The notes beneath the pieces were generated by a model. It saw nothing but the letters and a program-made list of their open reading frames with translations, did not search any database and had not been told where the DNA came from. Position numbers and translations under genes: made by a program. From the NCBI GenBank assembly GCA_029876055.1, contig CM056878.1:2356001-2420000 (forward strand): a DNA stretch of 64,000 nucleotides, written 5' to 3'. Source of the stretch: Madurella fahalii. Lineage: Eukaryota > Ascomycota > Sordariomycetes > Sordariales. Positions 21,066 through 33,525 of this stretch are shown piece after piece (the first letter of the stretch is position 1; each line of letters starts with the position of its first letter).

Positions 21066-22360
21066 CGCTATCTCCTCTGCTCCTCGGTGCCCGCGGCTCT
21101 TGCGGAGCGCTCGAAGATCTATCGTTGTGGTCGGCGATCGGAAGCAAGGTGTTGGAGACCGGAAATCGGAGCCAAGAGCCGGCTAAAAACCCCCACTGAG
21201 GACGGCAGTTGCTTCGCCGACGTCGTAAGACTATGGGCGGCCACAGGGAGGAACTCTACCGTAAAAACTGGAAGGCTTCACACAAATACATAGGATCGAA
21301 GAAGAACAATGGCGATAGCGACGGCGGCGCCGGAGGACCCATCTCTGTAATAAGAACGCCGAGGCGCTGCCGGCAGTTCTGTGGGTCGCAAACCGTTCCA
21401 GCGTGTTGCGCCCGTGATATCGATAACCGGATAACCTCGGCTGCGGCGCTCACGGTGCTCGGAGAGCGCTTGGGGCATTGCTGGGGGCTTCCATTGCCCC
21501 GCATCGCAGCCCGCTGCGATTCAGGTCACGTCACTGAATGAATCGATTCTGCGAGACATCAACGAGCCAAAGACTCCACGCCAAATACTCGGAACAAGCC
21601 GGTCCCTGAACCGTGGACCCCGGTGCAAGCGGCCAAGACGCTCGTTCTCGGTCACTTATTGGTGTCGGGAAGTGGACTCGAGAACGGAGGCCGAATAAAT
21701 CGACTGTGTCCTCGGATACTGTTGACCCTAAAGAGAATAGAGAATAGAGAAAAAAGAGACATAGGAAGAGAAAGAGATCAAAAAAAAAAAAAAAAAAAAA
21801 AGACTTATTAGATCTAATAGGAAAGTAGCAAAGATCCGTAGAGCGAAGTTTAATATTAGGCATTCAAATACGATTACACTATCAGTAGACACGGTTGATA
21901 TATCTGGATTGTGAGATCATGTTGGCGTTGGGGATCCGGCTGGGGTCGCATTCGAGATGTATCTTTGAAATATGTAACTCGCGCCTAGCTGCATTCTGGT
22001 AATGCTCCTCCCATCGAATCCATCCCAGCTTCGTCTGTTACAGCCACCTCTACCCCACTGCCTAGGCACAACTTCCGGACGAGGAAGAATTGGGTATGAG
22101 TGATAATTGACGAGTCTTGGCGATCGTTCGTTTATCTCTCCAGTGATCGCGTCTCACAACGCTCAGTTATCGTCTATTCAGGTTACACCACTTCAGCACG
22201 CGTTTCTCTCTCTCTCTCTCTCTTTTTCTTTGTTTCTTTCCGTTTTTTTTTCTTTCCCTTCTCGTGTTTTTGCTTGGCTGCGTCTGCAGAGCCCGCTTGC
22301 AGTGCAAGCTTGAGGACAGAGCTCCCATCCGACGGGGAGAGGCTCCCGCTCCCACCGTCG
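21066..22360. other. Divergent intergenic region, carrier gene / palB
   Basis: This is a shared upstream region of two divergent genes. It holds an A22 tract (21780-21801), a CT dinucleotide run (about 22205-22224) followed by a long pyrimidine-rich tract up to 22270 just upstream of palB, and four copies of the PacC-like hexamer GCCAAG or its complement (21171, 21632, 22116 and about 22273). No gene was recognised. Confidence 0.5.
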
Positions 22361-25200
22361 ATGGAAGCCCAAGGCCTTGTGAGCCATGACCGCGTCCATG
22401 ACTCGCTCCCGGCTCGGCCAATGACGTCTGACTGCATCGCCAGGAATATGAGCGCCGTCTGGAGAAGGCCCAGGGAGACGAAGCGCTAAAGTATGCTATC
22501 TCGGCCGCCGAACTGTACATGAAGGCAGCCGCGAAAGCCAAGACTCCCGCAGAGCGCTCTCGCCTCAACCGCAAGTTCACCGAGCTCATCGGCCTCGGGG
22601 AGCGTCTCAAGGCGAACGCCAAAGCTGCTGCTGCCGCCTCCCGACCACCCGTTCCCGAATCGACCCGCATCCTCACTACATCCGAGAAGACCATTCTCCT
22701 CAAGGCTTCTCGTCTGCACGGCAATGTCTTCCCACCCTGGGACTCTGCCCCAGGCCCAGACCACTTTTCGGATACTGCTGTGACTGGAGACTCTTACATG
22801 TGCGTGTAGGTCATTGTGCGGACAACTCCCATTGCGTGTTGCTAACACCATGTCCCATTCCCAAGCGACCCCTCGCCCTTCTCCCTCTCCGCCGAGCAGC
22901 AGGCCATCTTCGCCGGTTGGAAACGGCCGAGCGAGTTGGTCCCAAGGGCCAAGGACGGAGATGCCGAACGAGGTCGGGAGCAGTTCATGGCCGCCACGGC
23001 GGAGCCAGACTTAGCTCAAGACCTGGCAACCGATTGCTCTGTCGTAGCCAGTCTATGCGCTGCATCTCGCCACCTTGGTCCCACAAAAGGCTCGGTGAGC
23101 AGGTCGTGTCAACCCCATCGCCCCAGGATAATGTGTTGATAGATGTGTCGTGGTAGCTCCTTGCGTCGCTCATGTACCCCTTTGACCACGACGCCATGAT
23201 ACCCAAGGTTTCCAAGAACGGCAAGTATGTCTTTCGCATGTATTTCAACGGCAGTTGGCGCAAAGTCACCATCGATGACCGTCTGCCCGCGTCCTCGACC
23301 GACCGCACGCTTTATGTTGTTGACCGGCGCAACCCCAAGCTCATCTGGCCAGCCCTGGTCGAGAAAGCCTACTTGAAAATACGCGGCGGCTACGATTTCC
23401 CCGGAAGCAACTCGGGTACGGACCTGCACGCTTTGACCGGTTGGATACCTGAGCAGATTTTTCTTCAAAGGTGAGCGGAAGCCCAGACTTTCGTGGATGG
23501 TACGCTGACCGTGGCCTTCCAGCGATGATATCGAGCTAGATGAGATTTGGAGCAGGATCAACAAAGCTTATGACGAAGGCAACGCGATACTCACCTTGGG
23601 AACGGGCAATATGTTGCCCGAGGAGGAAAGGGCGCTAGGCTTGGTCAAGGAGCATGACTACGCCGTACTTGATCTGAAAAGGGACGAGAGCTACCGGTTA
23701 CTCCTGATCAAGAACCCCTGGATTGACAGTCTGGTGTGGACCGGTGTCGGGTCTTCTGCGACGCTCAAAGCGCACACGGTAGGATCGACATCGGACAATG
23801 CCTCAAACCAGTTTTGGATGGCCTTTGAGGACGTCATCCAGCACTTCGACTCTCTGTACGTCAACTGGAACCCTGCGCTCTTCACCCATCGCCAAGACCA
23901 CCACTTCAAGTGGGAGATGCCGGACAAGACCGAAGAGCTTGTCTACACGCACAACCCGCAATACAGTGTCTTATCTCCATCCAGCGGCCCCATTTGGGTT
24001 TTGCTCAGTCGCCACTGGCAAGACGGCGAGCTCGACATCCTCCGCGAACGCAAAGCCGAAAAGGACCGCGGCGACGCGTCCCTCGCCAACGTCTCCAAAC
24101 AACTCGGCTTCATGGCCCTTGCCCTCTTCGCGACCTCCCCGCCGGGCACTCGCGTCCCGCTCCCCGACGACCACCGCCGCCTGCACCAAGGCCCCTACGT
24201 CGACAGCCCCAACACCGTTCTCCGCTACAACCCCACCCCGAATGTCCCGCAAACGCTCGTCGTCGCCCAAGGCGAACTCCCCTTCCAGTCGTACTCCTTC
24301 ACCCTCTCCTTCTTCTCCTCATCCCCCCTCACCATCTCCCCCGCCCCCGAACCGCTCCCGTACAACACCACTCTCTCCGGCTCCTGGACCCGCCGCTCTG
24401 CAGGCGGCAGCGCCGCCCACCCCACCTACCTCGCCAACCCGCAGTGGTCGCTCACAGCCGCCTCGCCGACCCCGCTCTCCCTCGTCCTCAGCACCGACGC
24501 CCGCGACCTCCCCATCCACATCGCCCTCCTCTTCTCCCCTGGCGGCTGCCGCATCACCTCGGTGCAAGGGAGGGACATAGTGGCATCGAGCGCCGAGTAC
24601 CAGCGCGGCTGCACCGCCGTCTCGGTCGCTTCCCTCGACGGTGGCGGCGGCGGCGGCACGTACACTATCGTAGCGAGCACCTTCGAGCCCAACCAGCTGG
24701 GCAACTTTGCCCTGCGCGTCTCCTCCGCCGTGCCCGTCACCGTCCGGCCCGTGGCCCCCGACGCCGCCGGCCGGCTGCGCACCCCCGTGCCCGGCCCACC
24801 CGCCGTGTTTGCCGCGGGGCAGGCGCGCCTGCGCGCCCGCGTCACCCTCGCCCGCCTCACCAGGCTCGGCGCCTTGACTAGCGCTACGAGCCCGACGGGG
24901 TTGGCGGTGCGGGTGGCGCTGGAGCTGGGCACGGGCCCGCACCGGAGCGTGCTGGCTCTGTCGCGTGACGGCGAGTTCGCCGACGCGTCGATGGGGCTGC
25001 GGACCGACGAGGTGGATGTCGAGCCTGAGGTGGCCAGGAGCCGGGGGGGACTGTGGCTTGTGCTGGAGCAGATCTCAGGGGTGGTTGGCGGGAGTATGGG
25101 CGGGCGGAGAGGCGATGGGAGTTCTTCTGGTGTGCAGGTCGAGGTGCTGAGCGATGCTGAGGTGCATGTGGGGGGCTGGGAGGGGGCCGACGAGGACTAA
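22361..25200 (+). CDS. palB: Calpain-like cysteine protease PalB/Rim13
   Basis: This is the protease of the ambient-pH (Pal/Rim) signalling pathway; with ESCRT partners it cleaves the PacC/Rim101 transcription factor. Five exons (22361-22378, 22444-22799, 22866-23094, 23157-23470, 23523-25200) give 864 residues, close to the usual length of about 850. The first exon is just MEAQGL. An MIT domain follows (about 7-75, helical EYERRLEKAQGDEALKYAIS). The calpain catalytic core has C182 in LATDCSVVASL, H350 in KEHDYAVLDL and N370 in LLIKNPW, a complete triad. It also has the MYPFDHDAMIPKVSKNGKYV and LHALTGWIPEQIF blocks. The C-terminal half forms the two beta-sandwich (calpain III/C2-like) domains and is rich in Pro/Ser/Ala. 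The end at 25200 is acidic (GADED). Confidence 0.94.
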
Positions 25201-25280
25201 GGTTGCTGGGATTGATCTCTACGCTAACGCCCGGCTGGGAGAGTGAAAGATGCAAAGTGTGAGATACGGTTCGTCGACGG

Positions 25281-25307
25281 GTATATATACTTTATATATA
25301 GTTTATA
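25281..25307 (+). terminator. Possible 3'-end efficiency element of palB
   Basis: A TATATATAC/TTTATATATA stretch lies about 85 bp after the palB stop. Fungal 3'-end formation often uses UAUAUA-type efficiency elements, so this may help define the palB polyadenylation site. This is inference from position and composition only. Confidence 0.3.
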
Positions 25308-25465
25308 CGTGATGCCTTAAAATCTGCAAGGTCAAGTGGGGAGAGCAGAAGATCCACGAGCAGTGTCGCAGTCCATGCCGCCGAGGTCGCTAATACCGTT
25401 CACACGGAGTTGCGGTTCGGTGTGGCAAGGCAGCTGAGGCAAAACAGTATAGCAAAGATGCCGCC

Positions 25466-25497
25466 CTTTACGGCCCGTAGGCTTTACAGCCCGTAGG
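25466..25497. repeat. 16-bp tandem repeat (two copies)
   Basis: CTTTACGGCCCGTAGG is followed directly by CTTTACAGCCCGTAGG; 15 of 16 positions are identical. It lies about 270 bp downstream of palB. Confidence 0.85.
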
Positions 25498-25633
25498 CCT
25501 CATGCACACCCAACTCGGCCTTGACTACGCAAGCAAGACGGTCCCGGTCCGGCACAGCGCAAGGTACAGCAACACGAACAAAGCTCGCCGTAACAGAAGG
25601 GTCATTATACGGAGATATCAGCCAGTGGCGAGG

Positions 25634-25849
25634 AAAAAAAAAAAAAAAAAAAACTAATGTATTCCCCGAACCCCAGACACTGGCGCCGCAAATGGGAATT
25701 CTATCGGTTCCTCAGTGATAAAGCTTAGCTCGTTCCACTGCCAGGCCATTTGAGTGCTCAGATATCAGGCCAGCAACGGCCCAATGAACCCTCAGCTAAC
25801 AGCCATCTTTCCAAACTGATGGCCTCTCACTTTTTTTTTTTTTTTTTTT
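25634..25849. repeat. A20 and T19 tracts as inverted pair
   Basis: An A20 run (25634-25653) and a T19 run (25831-25849) bracket 177 bp of ordinary sequence. In either transcript they could anneal as a poly(A):poly(U) stem. Confidence 0.6.
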
Positions 25850-26655
25850 CCTTGTCTGTTTTTCTTTTCGGACCGCTCGTCGGTCGAGCTATGGATATGA
25901 TATTCCTTTCAGCGTCCGAGACAGATGATTGCTGTCATATCCCACGCCGATAGCATGATCGTCACGTAGAATGTCATCTCCCACTTTTCCTAGCTTCGCA
26001 TCTCGTAATCAACGAGGCTGAGGCTCGGAGATGATAAAATGATACGTTGGTGCCGTTGACCCCAGATGCCTCCCTTTCAATCCTAGTTCCGATGAAATCC
26101 GTTCTTGATCCTCTTTCCTTCCCATTGTCTTACCTCCTCAAAGCAACGAAAATAGACAAACAAAAGGTGGTATATCGACCGCGCGAAGAAATGTAAAACG
26201 CCTTGGACGCCGCCGGAAGCCGCGCACTGTGCCAACACATCAACACGGGCCAGTGGTAACACGCACAGCATAAAAAGAGGCCTAAGCAGGAGACATATCC
26301 CCCACGTTGAACCTTTGGACCCTTCCAATCCCGTCCCGAAGCCGTAAGTAGCTCCGACTCCCTAATAAACGCCTCGAGAAAACATCAAGGAAACGGGGAA
26401 TAAACCTAGCGCGCCAAGAGAAATAAGACTGATGGCCGTCACTCGGACCAGCAAAATGGGGTGGGTGCTGAAGCCATTATGGCTCGGGTTCCGATGTGGG
26501 ATCTCTGCCTACGTACAGTCCGTCAAGCGGGGAGAAAGGGCCAACGTAGCAAGCGGCCGTCATGGTGAATATGACGGCTAGTTGTATCAAAGTATGTGCA
26601 AAGAAGGTGGGAAAAAATAAAAAGAGAATGGCACAGGGTCAAGGGTAGCTGCCGA

Positions 26656-28298
26656 TCAGCTTGGCCCACCCCTCCGCCTCCGACCGCGATTAGGTCCGTC
26701 GGGCCTTTGCGCTAGGACGCCGCGCAATAGGGGGTCGTCCTTGTCCTTGTCCATGTGGTGCACTCGGACGTGCCTGGCGTATGGTTAGCCCGGGTTGGTT
26801 CGGCCACAGCAATAGATGATACCTGAATTTACCTTTGGAGGTTGTCTGGTCGGGGATACTTGTGCTCCCTATCGGGGCAGAACGGGCAGACATATCCCGG
26901 AGAATCGTGGACGAGACCGTGCCGGATCATTTCGTTCTTTCGCTTGAAACCTTTGCCGCCCTCGCTTCGGGGGCATCCTGGGACTGGGCAGTAGTGCGGC
27001 CGCGCGGAGGAGTGGACATTCGCGTGCGAGTTGAGGAGGTACTGTGTCTGGAAGGGCGGGGCATTGCAGCCAGGGACCTTGCACGTATACGCCCCAGTGT
27101 GAGTAATCCCTTCGATGCTCATCCGCTCAGTGATCGAAGCCGCCGAAGCGGGAATCGATTGATCGGAGCCTGACAGCTCTGTAGGGCTCCTGACGTAGTC
27201 GGGCGGCCTATGCATGCCATTTGGCGTGGTGTAAAAGACCAACCCGGGACTTGCTAGCGGGAGACTTGGAGAATGAGGGTCCCGATACCCCTCAGCCGGG
27301 AGCATAGGAGGCGAAGCGTGATGGCCATGCAAGGACGATAGGCGAGGCACGGCAGCGGGTGAAGAGCCGGCGAAGCTGGGGTGTCGTAATCTCTCGTTTT
27401 CTGCAGCGTGATTATTGCCAAGTTGAGATATATCTCCAAGCTGGGCTCTGATGGATGGGAGCGTTTGCCCGTTGGTGTCGAATTTGAGCGAGTGCAGCTG
27501 GATCGGCGGCAAGCCCTCGCCATGGCTACTCGGGGGCACGTTGGCAGTGGGCGATTTGGTGTCCATGTTGAGGGAGAGCGGGGCAGCGCCGGGCTCACGC
27601 GGCGAGTAGATGCTGCCGGGGCTATATGGGGAGGGCATCGCAACTGCAACCATTCGTTCTTCTTTTGCGGGTTCCGGCCGTCTTGTCGTTAGCACCATAG
27701 AAGGCGCCGGGGGGCCCGCATGCGTTTTCCCTCCCACCACGTCATTGTCGGTGACGGGCGGAGTCGGTCCCGCATCCGGCTGGTCTGTGACCGCTGCCAA
27801 TGCACCAGCCGCCAGAGACTTCAAGTCGAATGCGCCCATGTCTTCCCGATCCGCTGAGCCCCGGGACATCCTCCGGGATCCTGGCGCGTCTTTGCCGGTC
27901 CCGCTCGGTCCGTCGCGGTCCGTTCCCTCGTCAAGAAAATGCTTGGCGTCAGTTCTAGGGTCGTCGTCGTCAAGGCCGTCGTTTTGCTCAGGGTCGCTGC
28001 TCTCATACAAGGGCTCGATATCGGCGTAGGCCGCAGTGTCGCGCCTGTGTCCGTCCAGGTGTCCGATCAGGATGGCATCGCCCTGGCTGTGCTTCGCCTT
28101 GCGCCGACGATTAGAGCTCTTGTTACCGGGACTAGGAGGAGGACTGACTGGTGAGAGCGAGGGCGCCGGGCTGGGCGATGGCCGCAGGATTGGACGACGT
28201 GGCTCCAGAAGCGGGCTATTCTTGGGTAGCGCCTCATCAGGATCGTACAGGTCGCTAGCCGGGACTTGGTCGAGGTTCAGAGCAGCTGCCGTACTCAT
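26656..28298 (-). CDS. C2H2 zinc-finger transcription factor
   Basis: This is a predicted nuclear DNA-binding regulator of 527 residues with two exons (26833-28298 and 26656-26773; 59-nt intron that splits the third finger). The N-terminal 400 residues are disordered, Pro/Ser/Asp-rich, with a short basic patch (NRRRKAKH). Three C2H2 fingers follow. Finger 1 begins at about 404 (CKVPGC...SHANVH). Finger 2 is longer (CPVPGCPRSEGGKGFKRKNEM, then RHGLVH). Finger 3 is CPFCPDREHKYPRPDNLQR with HVRVHH supplied by exon 2. The tail is Arg/Gly-rich (NRGRRRRGGPS). The finger arrangement is common in euascomycetes, but I cannot tie it to a named regulator. It sits next to the largest gene-free region of the window, which would suit a heavily regulated gene. 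Confidence 0.85.
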
Positions 28299-31200
28299 AA
28301 TTTCGAGGTCTGCTCAGTGCTCTTGACTCATGTGCCGTCGTGCATCAGCTCGCCATTGATGGCCGGATCGCCCAGGGAAACTCCGAAGCCAATCCCGCAC
28401 TTTCGCTCCCTTCGTTCTGGGCTCGCGTCCCTGCTTGCGTGGAAGCCCTGGGTGACGATGCGTCGCTTGACCTCCCCTCTCCGTTATTGTTTCCCCTGTT
28501 CCTTCCTTTCTCCTCCTCCGCGATCCTTCGCGGGGTGCCCGTCCTCAGTTTGCTGGCGGGTCAGGACAAAGGGCGTCGGTGCGCAGCTGCTCCCATCCGC
28601 AGGCTGATAGAAGGGAGCGGAAGGCGGGGAGTAGGCGTATAAGAGCCGCAAACGCAGCCAAGGATGGGAGGGAAACCCAGCGGGGAGCAGCCCGGCAGGG
28701 AAAGCTGCTCAAAGGGCTTGGTAAAAGAGTGTGTTGCGCAGGCGCTGGAAGAAAGAAGACGCGGAAACGACCCCGTGACCGATTGATTGAGCGGGGGGAC
28801 TGTAAATTGCAAACTTGTCGGGATAGTGAGGGGGGTGGCTGGGTTCCCTGTCGCAAGAATGCGGCTCAAGGCCGCAACGGCTGTACGGGCTCGGCAACCA
28901 GGCAATAGGAAAAGCGGCCGGGATGTTCGTCCCTCGAGCAGGTCAGGGAACGTCGCGAGATCCAATGCCCCAACCGGGTCGGCGAGCGAGGCAGAAACAC
29001 CGACGTTGCTCGACTCGGATCGTCGGGCAAATTGTTCTGACAGTTGAGGAGCTGCGGCTCATGGAAGCTTGCCGCGGCCGGGGGGCGGTTAGGCTTGGAG
29101 GGTCGTTTTAAGCCGCAGGGGTGGGCAGAGAGCCACCAGAGCGCGTGCAAGCAGCGCAAGGGCCGGGGAAAGGTGAAAGAGTGCGTCTGCGCGGGACGCC
29201 TGACGGCTAAGAGTGGAGGAGCGGGGGGCCCGGCCGAGCTGAGGAGTCGGTGGCTGCGACAGTAGCAAACGAGCCCGATTTCCCGACCAAGCACTGAAAT
29301 ATAAGGCAAAACGTAGAAAAGGACCAGCCCAAGGATCCAGATTCCAGGCCCCAAGACGAAGGTCGGTGTTGGCGTGAGACAAAGTATAAAAAAATTAAAA
29401 ATAAAAAAAAAAGATTCTGTTTGGTTTCCCTAATGCCTCTATGGCTTGTGCGGGACCCGAGCCTAAGACTGGCCGGTGTGTTACCTTAGGAATGAGGCGT
29501 CCAAATGCGACGAAGATTTTGTTGTGATCTGCCCGAGCGAACGGGTGCGGCTCTTTTTGCAGCAGCCGGCGACTGTCCGGGCAGGCACCGTCACGCAGAT
29601 CTGTGGATTCCTGGTTTCGACTTCGCAAAACAGACTACGGATTCGTCTCTGCCCGAAGGGGTGCAGTAACGCCGATTCAGAAAGGTGGTTTTGCAACGCT
29701 ACTGTGTCGAAATGTCCGCGGCCCACGATATGCATCAGGAGGAGTCAGGACGGACCAGAAGCGAAAAGGCATGAGAATGGCGGGACCTGAGAAGGGGAAT
29801 GCGCAGGTGCTGTGGGTGGGCCGTGCGATCCAGGAGTCGGAGCTTGCGCTCTGGAGCTCTGTGGGAGTGTGGGAACCCCTTGCTGCTTGGGGTTGCCGTC
29901 ATCGGGAAAAGAGTGGTTTGCGGATAACTTATGCGTTTCCCCCATTGCCTTCCCTGCCCGCAACCAGCAAAAATCCCTTCCTTCAGACGGAACCTGCCTG
30001 CTACCTAGTTTGGCCTCACGCAGCCTGGAAGTTACCAGAACATTGTCCCCCGGAAGTTGGAGTGGTTGCGGCTGATTCCACGATCCAGCGCTGCCATCTC
30101 TCAGTGTCGTCATCCGCGGTGCAGAGATTGGGCTGGCAGGCAGGGTGTTTTCGAGAGTCCAGCAAGGGGGGGTCGAGGTAATGACCGGTGAGGCGACAGG
30201 CCCGCCAGGTTCCAGAGGCTCGGGGGTGGCCCCTTGGTCACCCACAAGCGGGGACCCCATCCGAGCGAAGAGCGGAGAACAGATTGCGGTGCGTGAGTGG
30301 GTGGGGATCCAGGCCAAGCTTATCCAAGGCACCCCTGGGCTTCCGCCAATTTTTCTCAAATCCCTCTTGTGCCCAACTGGATGTGCAGCTCACCGGCTCA
30401 CGTTGTTGAGCACTCGAGCATCCGACATCTGATGGAACCCGGAAGTATCAACTGCCCAATACCTATCTACCAAGTGCATCCTTCTGCATAGTGCGTGCCG
30501 TCAGGACCGGCTTCGCCATTCTACACTAGGCCATGCCAGCCGATCCCGTCATCTCATGCCCTGCCCAACCGCTCCTGGACGGGCCAAGACCACCTGCTCA
30601 CAGCCCAACACTCCCCCATCGACGCATCAGGGTCGGGCTGTTGATGCCCCCCTCCCTTCTTCCCTGGGCATGATTATCGGGAGGAGCCATGCCGGCGTTT
30701 TTTCGTCGGTATCAGCCGTCGCTGATCTGGAGAAAAATCCAAGAAGAGACGTTCCATTCCGTCTGGCGGTGCCGGCGTGACTTGTATCCCCGCATGAGGT
30801 TTTGCTGGTAGAGGTCGGGGGAACGCGGAGCTTGGGACAATTCAGGAACGCTGAGAAGCACGGCAGATAGCCGAGCCGATGAGCATCCTCAAATCCGTAC
30901 GTCTTTCACTGTCGTTGAGAAGTCAATACCCGATTCCTACACTAGCGTACATTCGTTTTCACAGTCCTAGCCCGGCCTGGCAGGAACCTAGTTCCGGTGG
31001 GGCTGTCTTACTGAAGACTCTGATACTGTTCGCTGATTGGGACACGGCAGAGACTCAGCCTCATCGCTGTGCGCCAATAGTGCTACGGGTCAGCCCGTAA
31101 TCCCGCAGCGGCCTCCCTGTTACGGGGGAGGATTCCTTCTGAAATTCTGGAAACGTCGTATCGATCTTGCTATCCCACCAGGGACACTTCATCTCTCCAA

Positions 31201-33525
31201 GTCTCTCTGCCTTTTTCAAGATGTAGCAGCGAAGACGAGACGGTCGTGGCGTGAAGTCGGCTCATGCAGGTCACACCGTCAACCAAAGCTAATCCTCCCG
31301 CCTGCAGGGGCGGCACGTAGGGGTTTTGCGGAGATCAATCAAGAGCATGGATGCATTGCGATTAGCGACGAGCCCAGGCGAAAACCGGCTAGCCAGAAGT
31401 CCCCTGTCCAGGCCAGAGGCCTCTCGCAGCTTGGTAGAGTGCAGTACAGCGTATTTTTGTCCCGCTCGACTGACTTTGTCCTCCACCAAAAAGTTCAGAT
31501 GCGAGATGGGTGCCAAACCGACCGCCACTGTCCCTCCGCCCCTCGTTACTACATAGCAAAATCGCGGATGGGGGAATCGATGTCATCGGCATCGATGGGT
31601 GACGCCTGAGCGCGCGGCGGTGAGATTCACCCGCCCGCTCCTGCATCGAGCCATGCCCACAGAACCCCGCCAAAAGCAAGGTGTGTCACCTGCTATACTC
31701 GACGAGGACGGCAATCGTTGGTTGGGCCACGGGCCAGCACGTGTACTCTCCCCAGAGGGCGTCATGCACCAAATCGAACAAATCGATTTCGAGTTTAGCC
31801 GGTTCCCGACACCAAGTTCCTCAACCGCCAGATGAGAAAGTTGCGTGTGAATGCGACCTTGGGTGAGCCTCACCCGAGCACGGTGGGGATCTTCGAGGGC
31901 AACATCGCCCGTCCCCAGCGACGCAAACTCTTGGCACTCACTCTCAATTTTGGAGCCGTCCATCGACGTCACTCATCGCCGCGGAGGGAAACAGGGATGA
32001 AAGAAAAGACGACTCGACCGTGGTGATTCCAGATGCAACCGCATACTTCGTTGTTGCGCTGTTTCCTCTTCGCCTGCGCAGGGTGCAGTAGGAGCACAAC
32101 CAGTCCCTCTGAGAGCCCCGCAGTTACCTGTGCTCGGCGTTTCCTAGTTTGGATCGCTTTGCTTCGAGGCACCGAACATGAACAGAAGGAGAAGGAGCAT
32201 TCTCCTTGAGGTGCATTCGAAGCGCGACGGGAGCGCAGGTCGGTTGTGCTCTGAACTACCGGTGATTCACTTCTTCCATCGTTTGGTGATCTCCGCTACA
32301 AGAGGGGCACCAGGTGACACCATTCAAGTCGCACCGCTCCCGGGACCTGCCCATTGTGAATGCCGTGGAAGCTGCTTAGTACCGGGGATACCGTTTTCGG
32401 GTTCATTATCTCCATGGAGCTTCTCCGTGGAGCTTTCCCGTGGTCGCCGTTTCGTCGCCCCGGAGATCGGCATCATCCACTTAGTTCCAGAGTTCAGATC
32501 TGGTAGCCAAATATTCCTATGACCAGTACCTTGACGCCGGTGAGTGTCAGAGCATCGTCCGGACAACTAAAACAACGACAACCACAACAACGGGTATAAT
32601 TCTTGACACTCATCACGGTTTCATTCCCTCTGCGGCCTATTTGATGCAAGGTTTGGCTTCCAACAAAGTGTGCCTTCGGTGCACGTGTCGTACTGCTATC
32701 GAGGACTTCCTTGGGCTCGAGTGCCCGACGCCGTGGACAGTTAAGCTCACTGCTGTGGCGATAGATAATGTGTCTGGTGTTTTGGGCCGGAAGACTAGGA
32801 ATTTGCATGGATACAGCAGGTGGTGTTGTTGGCATAATGACAGTTACCCCTGGATTGAGAGCGCTTGACACTCTATCTGCCTCAGCTTACACCTTACTAC
32901 CAGCTGTCTATCTGCCGACCATCGCTAAAGGAAGCGTAGCAGTAAAGATCCTATCCTCTTTTGACACGTAAAGAGTGCTGTATAATGGAGAATATTACTG
33001 CTGGGTATTCTCTCTCGATTGCAAATAGCTCATGAACTTGTCTGTTATTGCCCCAAAGCCAACCCCGCAGGCTCCTCCTCTTGCTGATTCCCCATATTTC
33101 TGCCGTCCAACCCCCACAAGAAACGAAGGAACTAAGCTTCATGACAGCCGAGGCGGGCGGAACTCGTAGGAGAGGAGAAAGGAGAAGCAAATCAAGAGGG
33201 GACTAGCGTCGGGATGGCAAACCTTCGGATCTCGGTATACCGCGGCGTGGCCTTCCCAGCTCCATTCGGCTCGGCAGCTCGGTCGGGGACCGGCGCAGCG
33301 TCGCGTGGCGGGGGCGGGGTGCGCGTCTTAGTGTATCTACATTACGGAGCTCTCGCTCGGCTCAAAAAGCAAATCGCTACTAGAGTCGCCCCGAGCTAGA
33401 TGTGATGAGTGAGATCACGCCACGAGCATCCACCTGCTTAATCACCCTTGAACATCTCCAAAACACATTCAGTCCAGGTACAACATCGGCCTTGAGTACA
33501 GACCAACCTATTCCGTTCAAACAAA
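28299..33525. other. 5.2-kb gene-free divergent region
   Basis: This lies between the 5' ends of the C2H2 factor and the MDR dehydrogenase. ORFs up to about 204 codons occur, but none shows family motifs or splice-consistent partners, and their compositions look like noncoding reading of GC-rich DNA. An A-rich patch lies at about 29385-29412. The region near 28299 likely includes a long 5' leader of the factor. No tRNA-like A/B box pair was found. Confidence 0.5.

Larger units (their letters stand above)
25201..26655. other. Convergent intergenic region, palB / C2H2 factor
   Basis: This contains both 3' flanks. Seen directly are a TATATA-rich stretch (25281-25307), a 16-bp tandem repeat (25466-25497), an A20 tract (25634-25653) and a T19 tract (25831-25849), which together could pair as a long hairpin. 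No gene or RNA gene was recognised. Confidence 0.55.

Noticed and set aside
21780..21801. A22 tract as poly(A) tail of a retroposon
   Set aside because: No ORF, target duplication or retroelement sequence next to it; A/T homopolymers recur in several gaps.
29603..30359. Overlapping ORFs of about 190-204 codons on both strands
   Set aside because: Mirror-image open frames in GC-rich DNA without motifs; no splice-site support.
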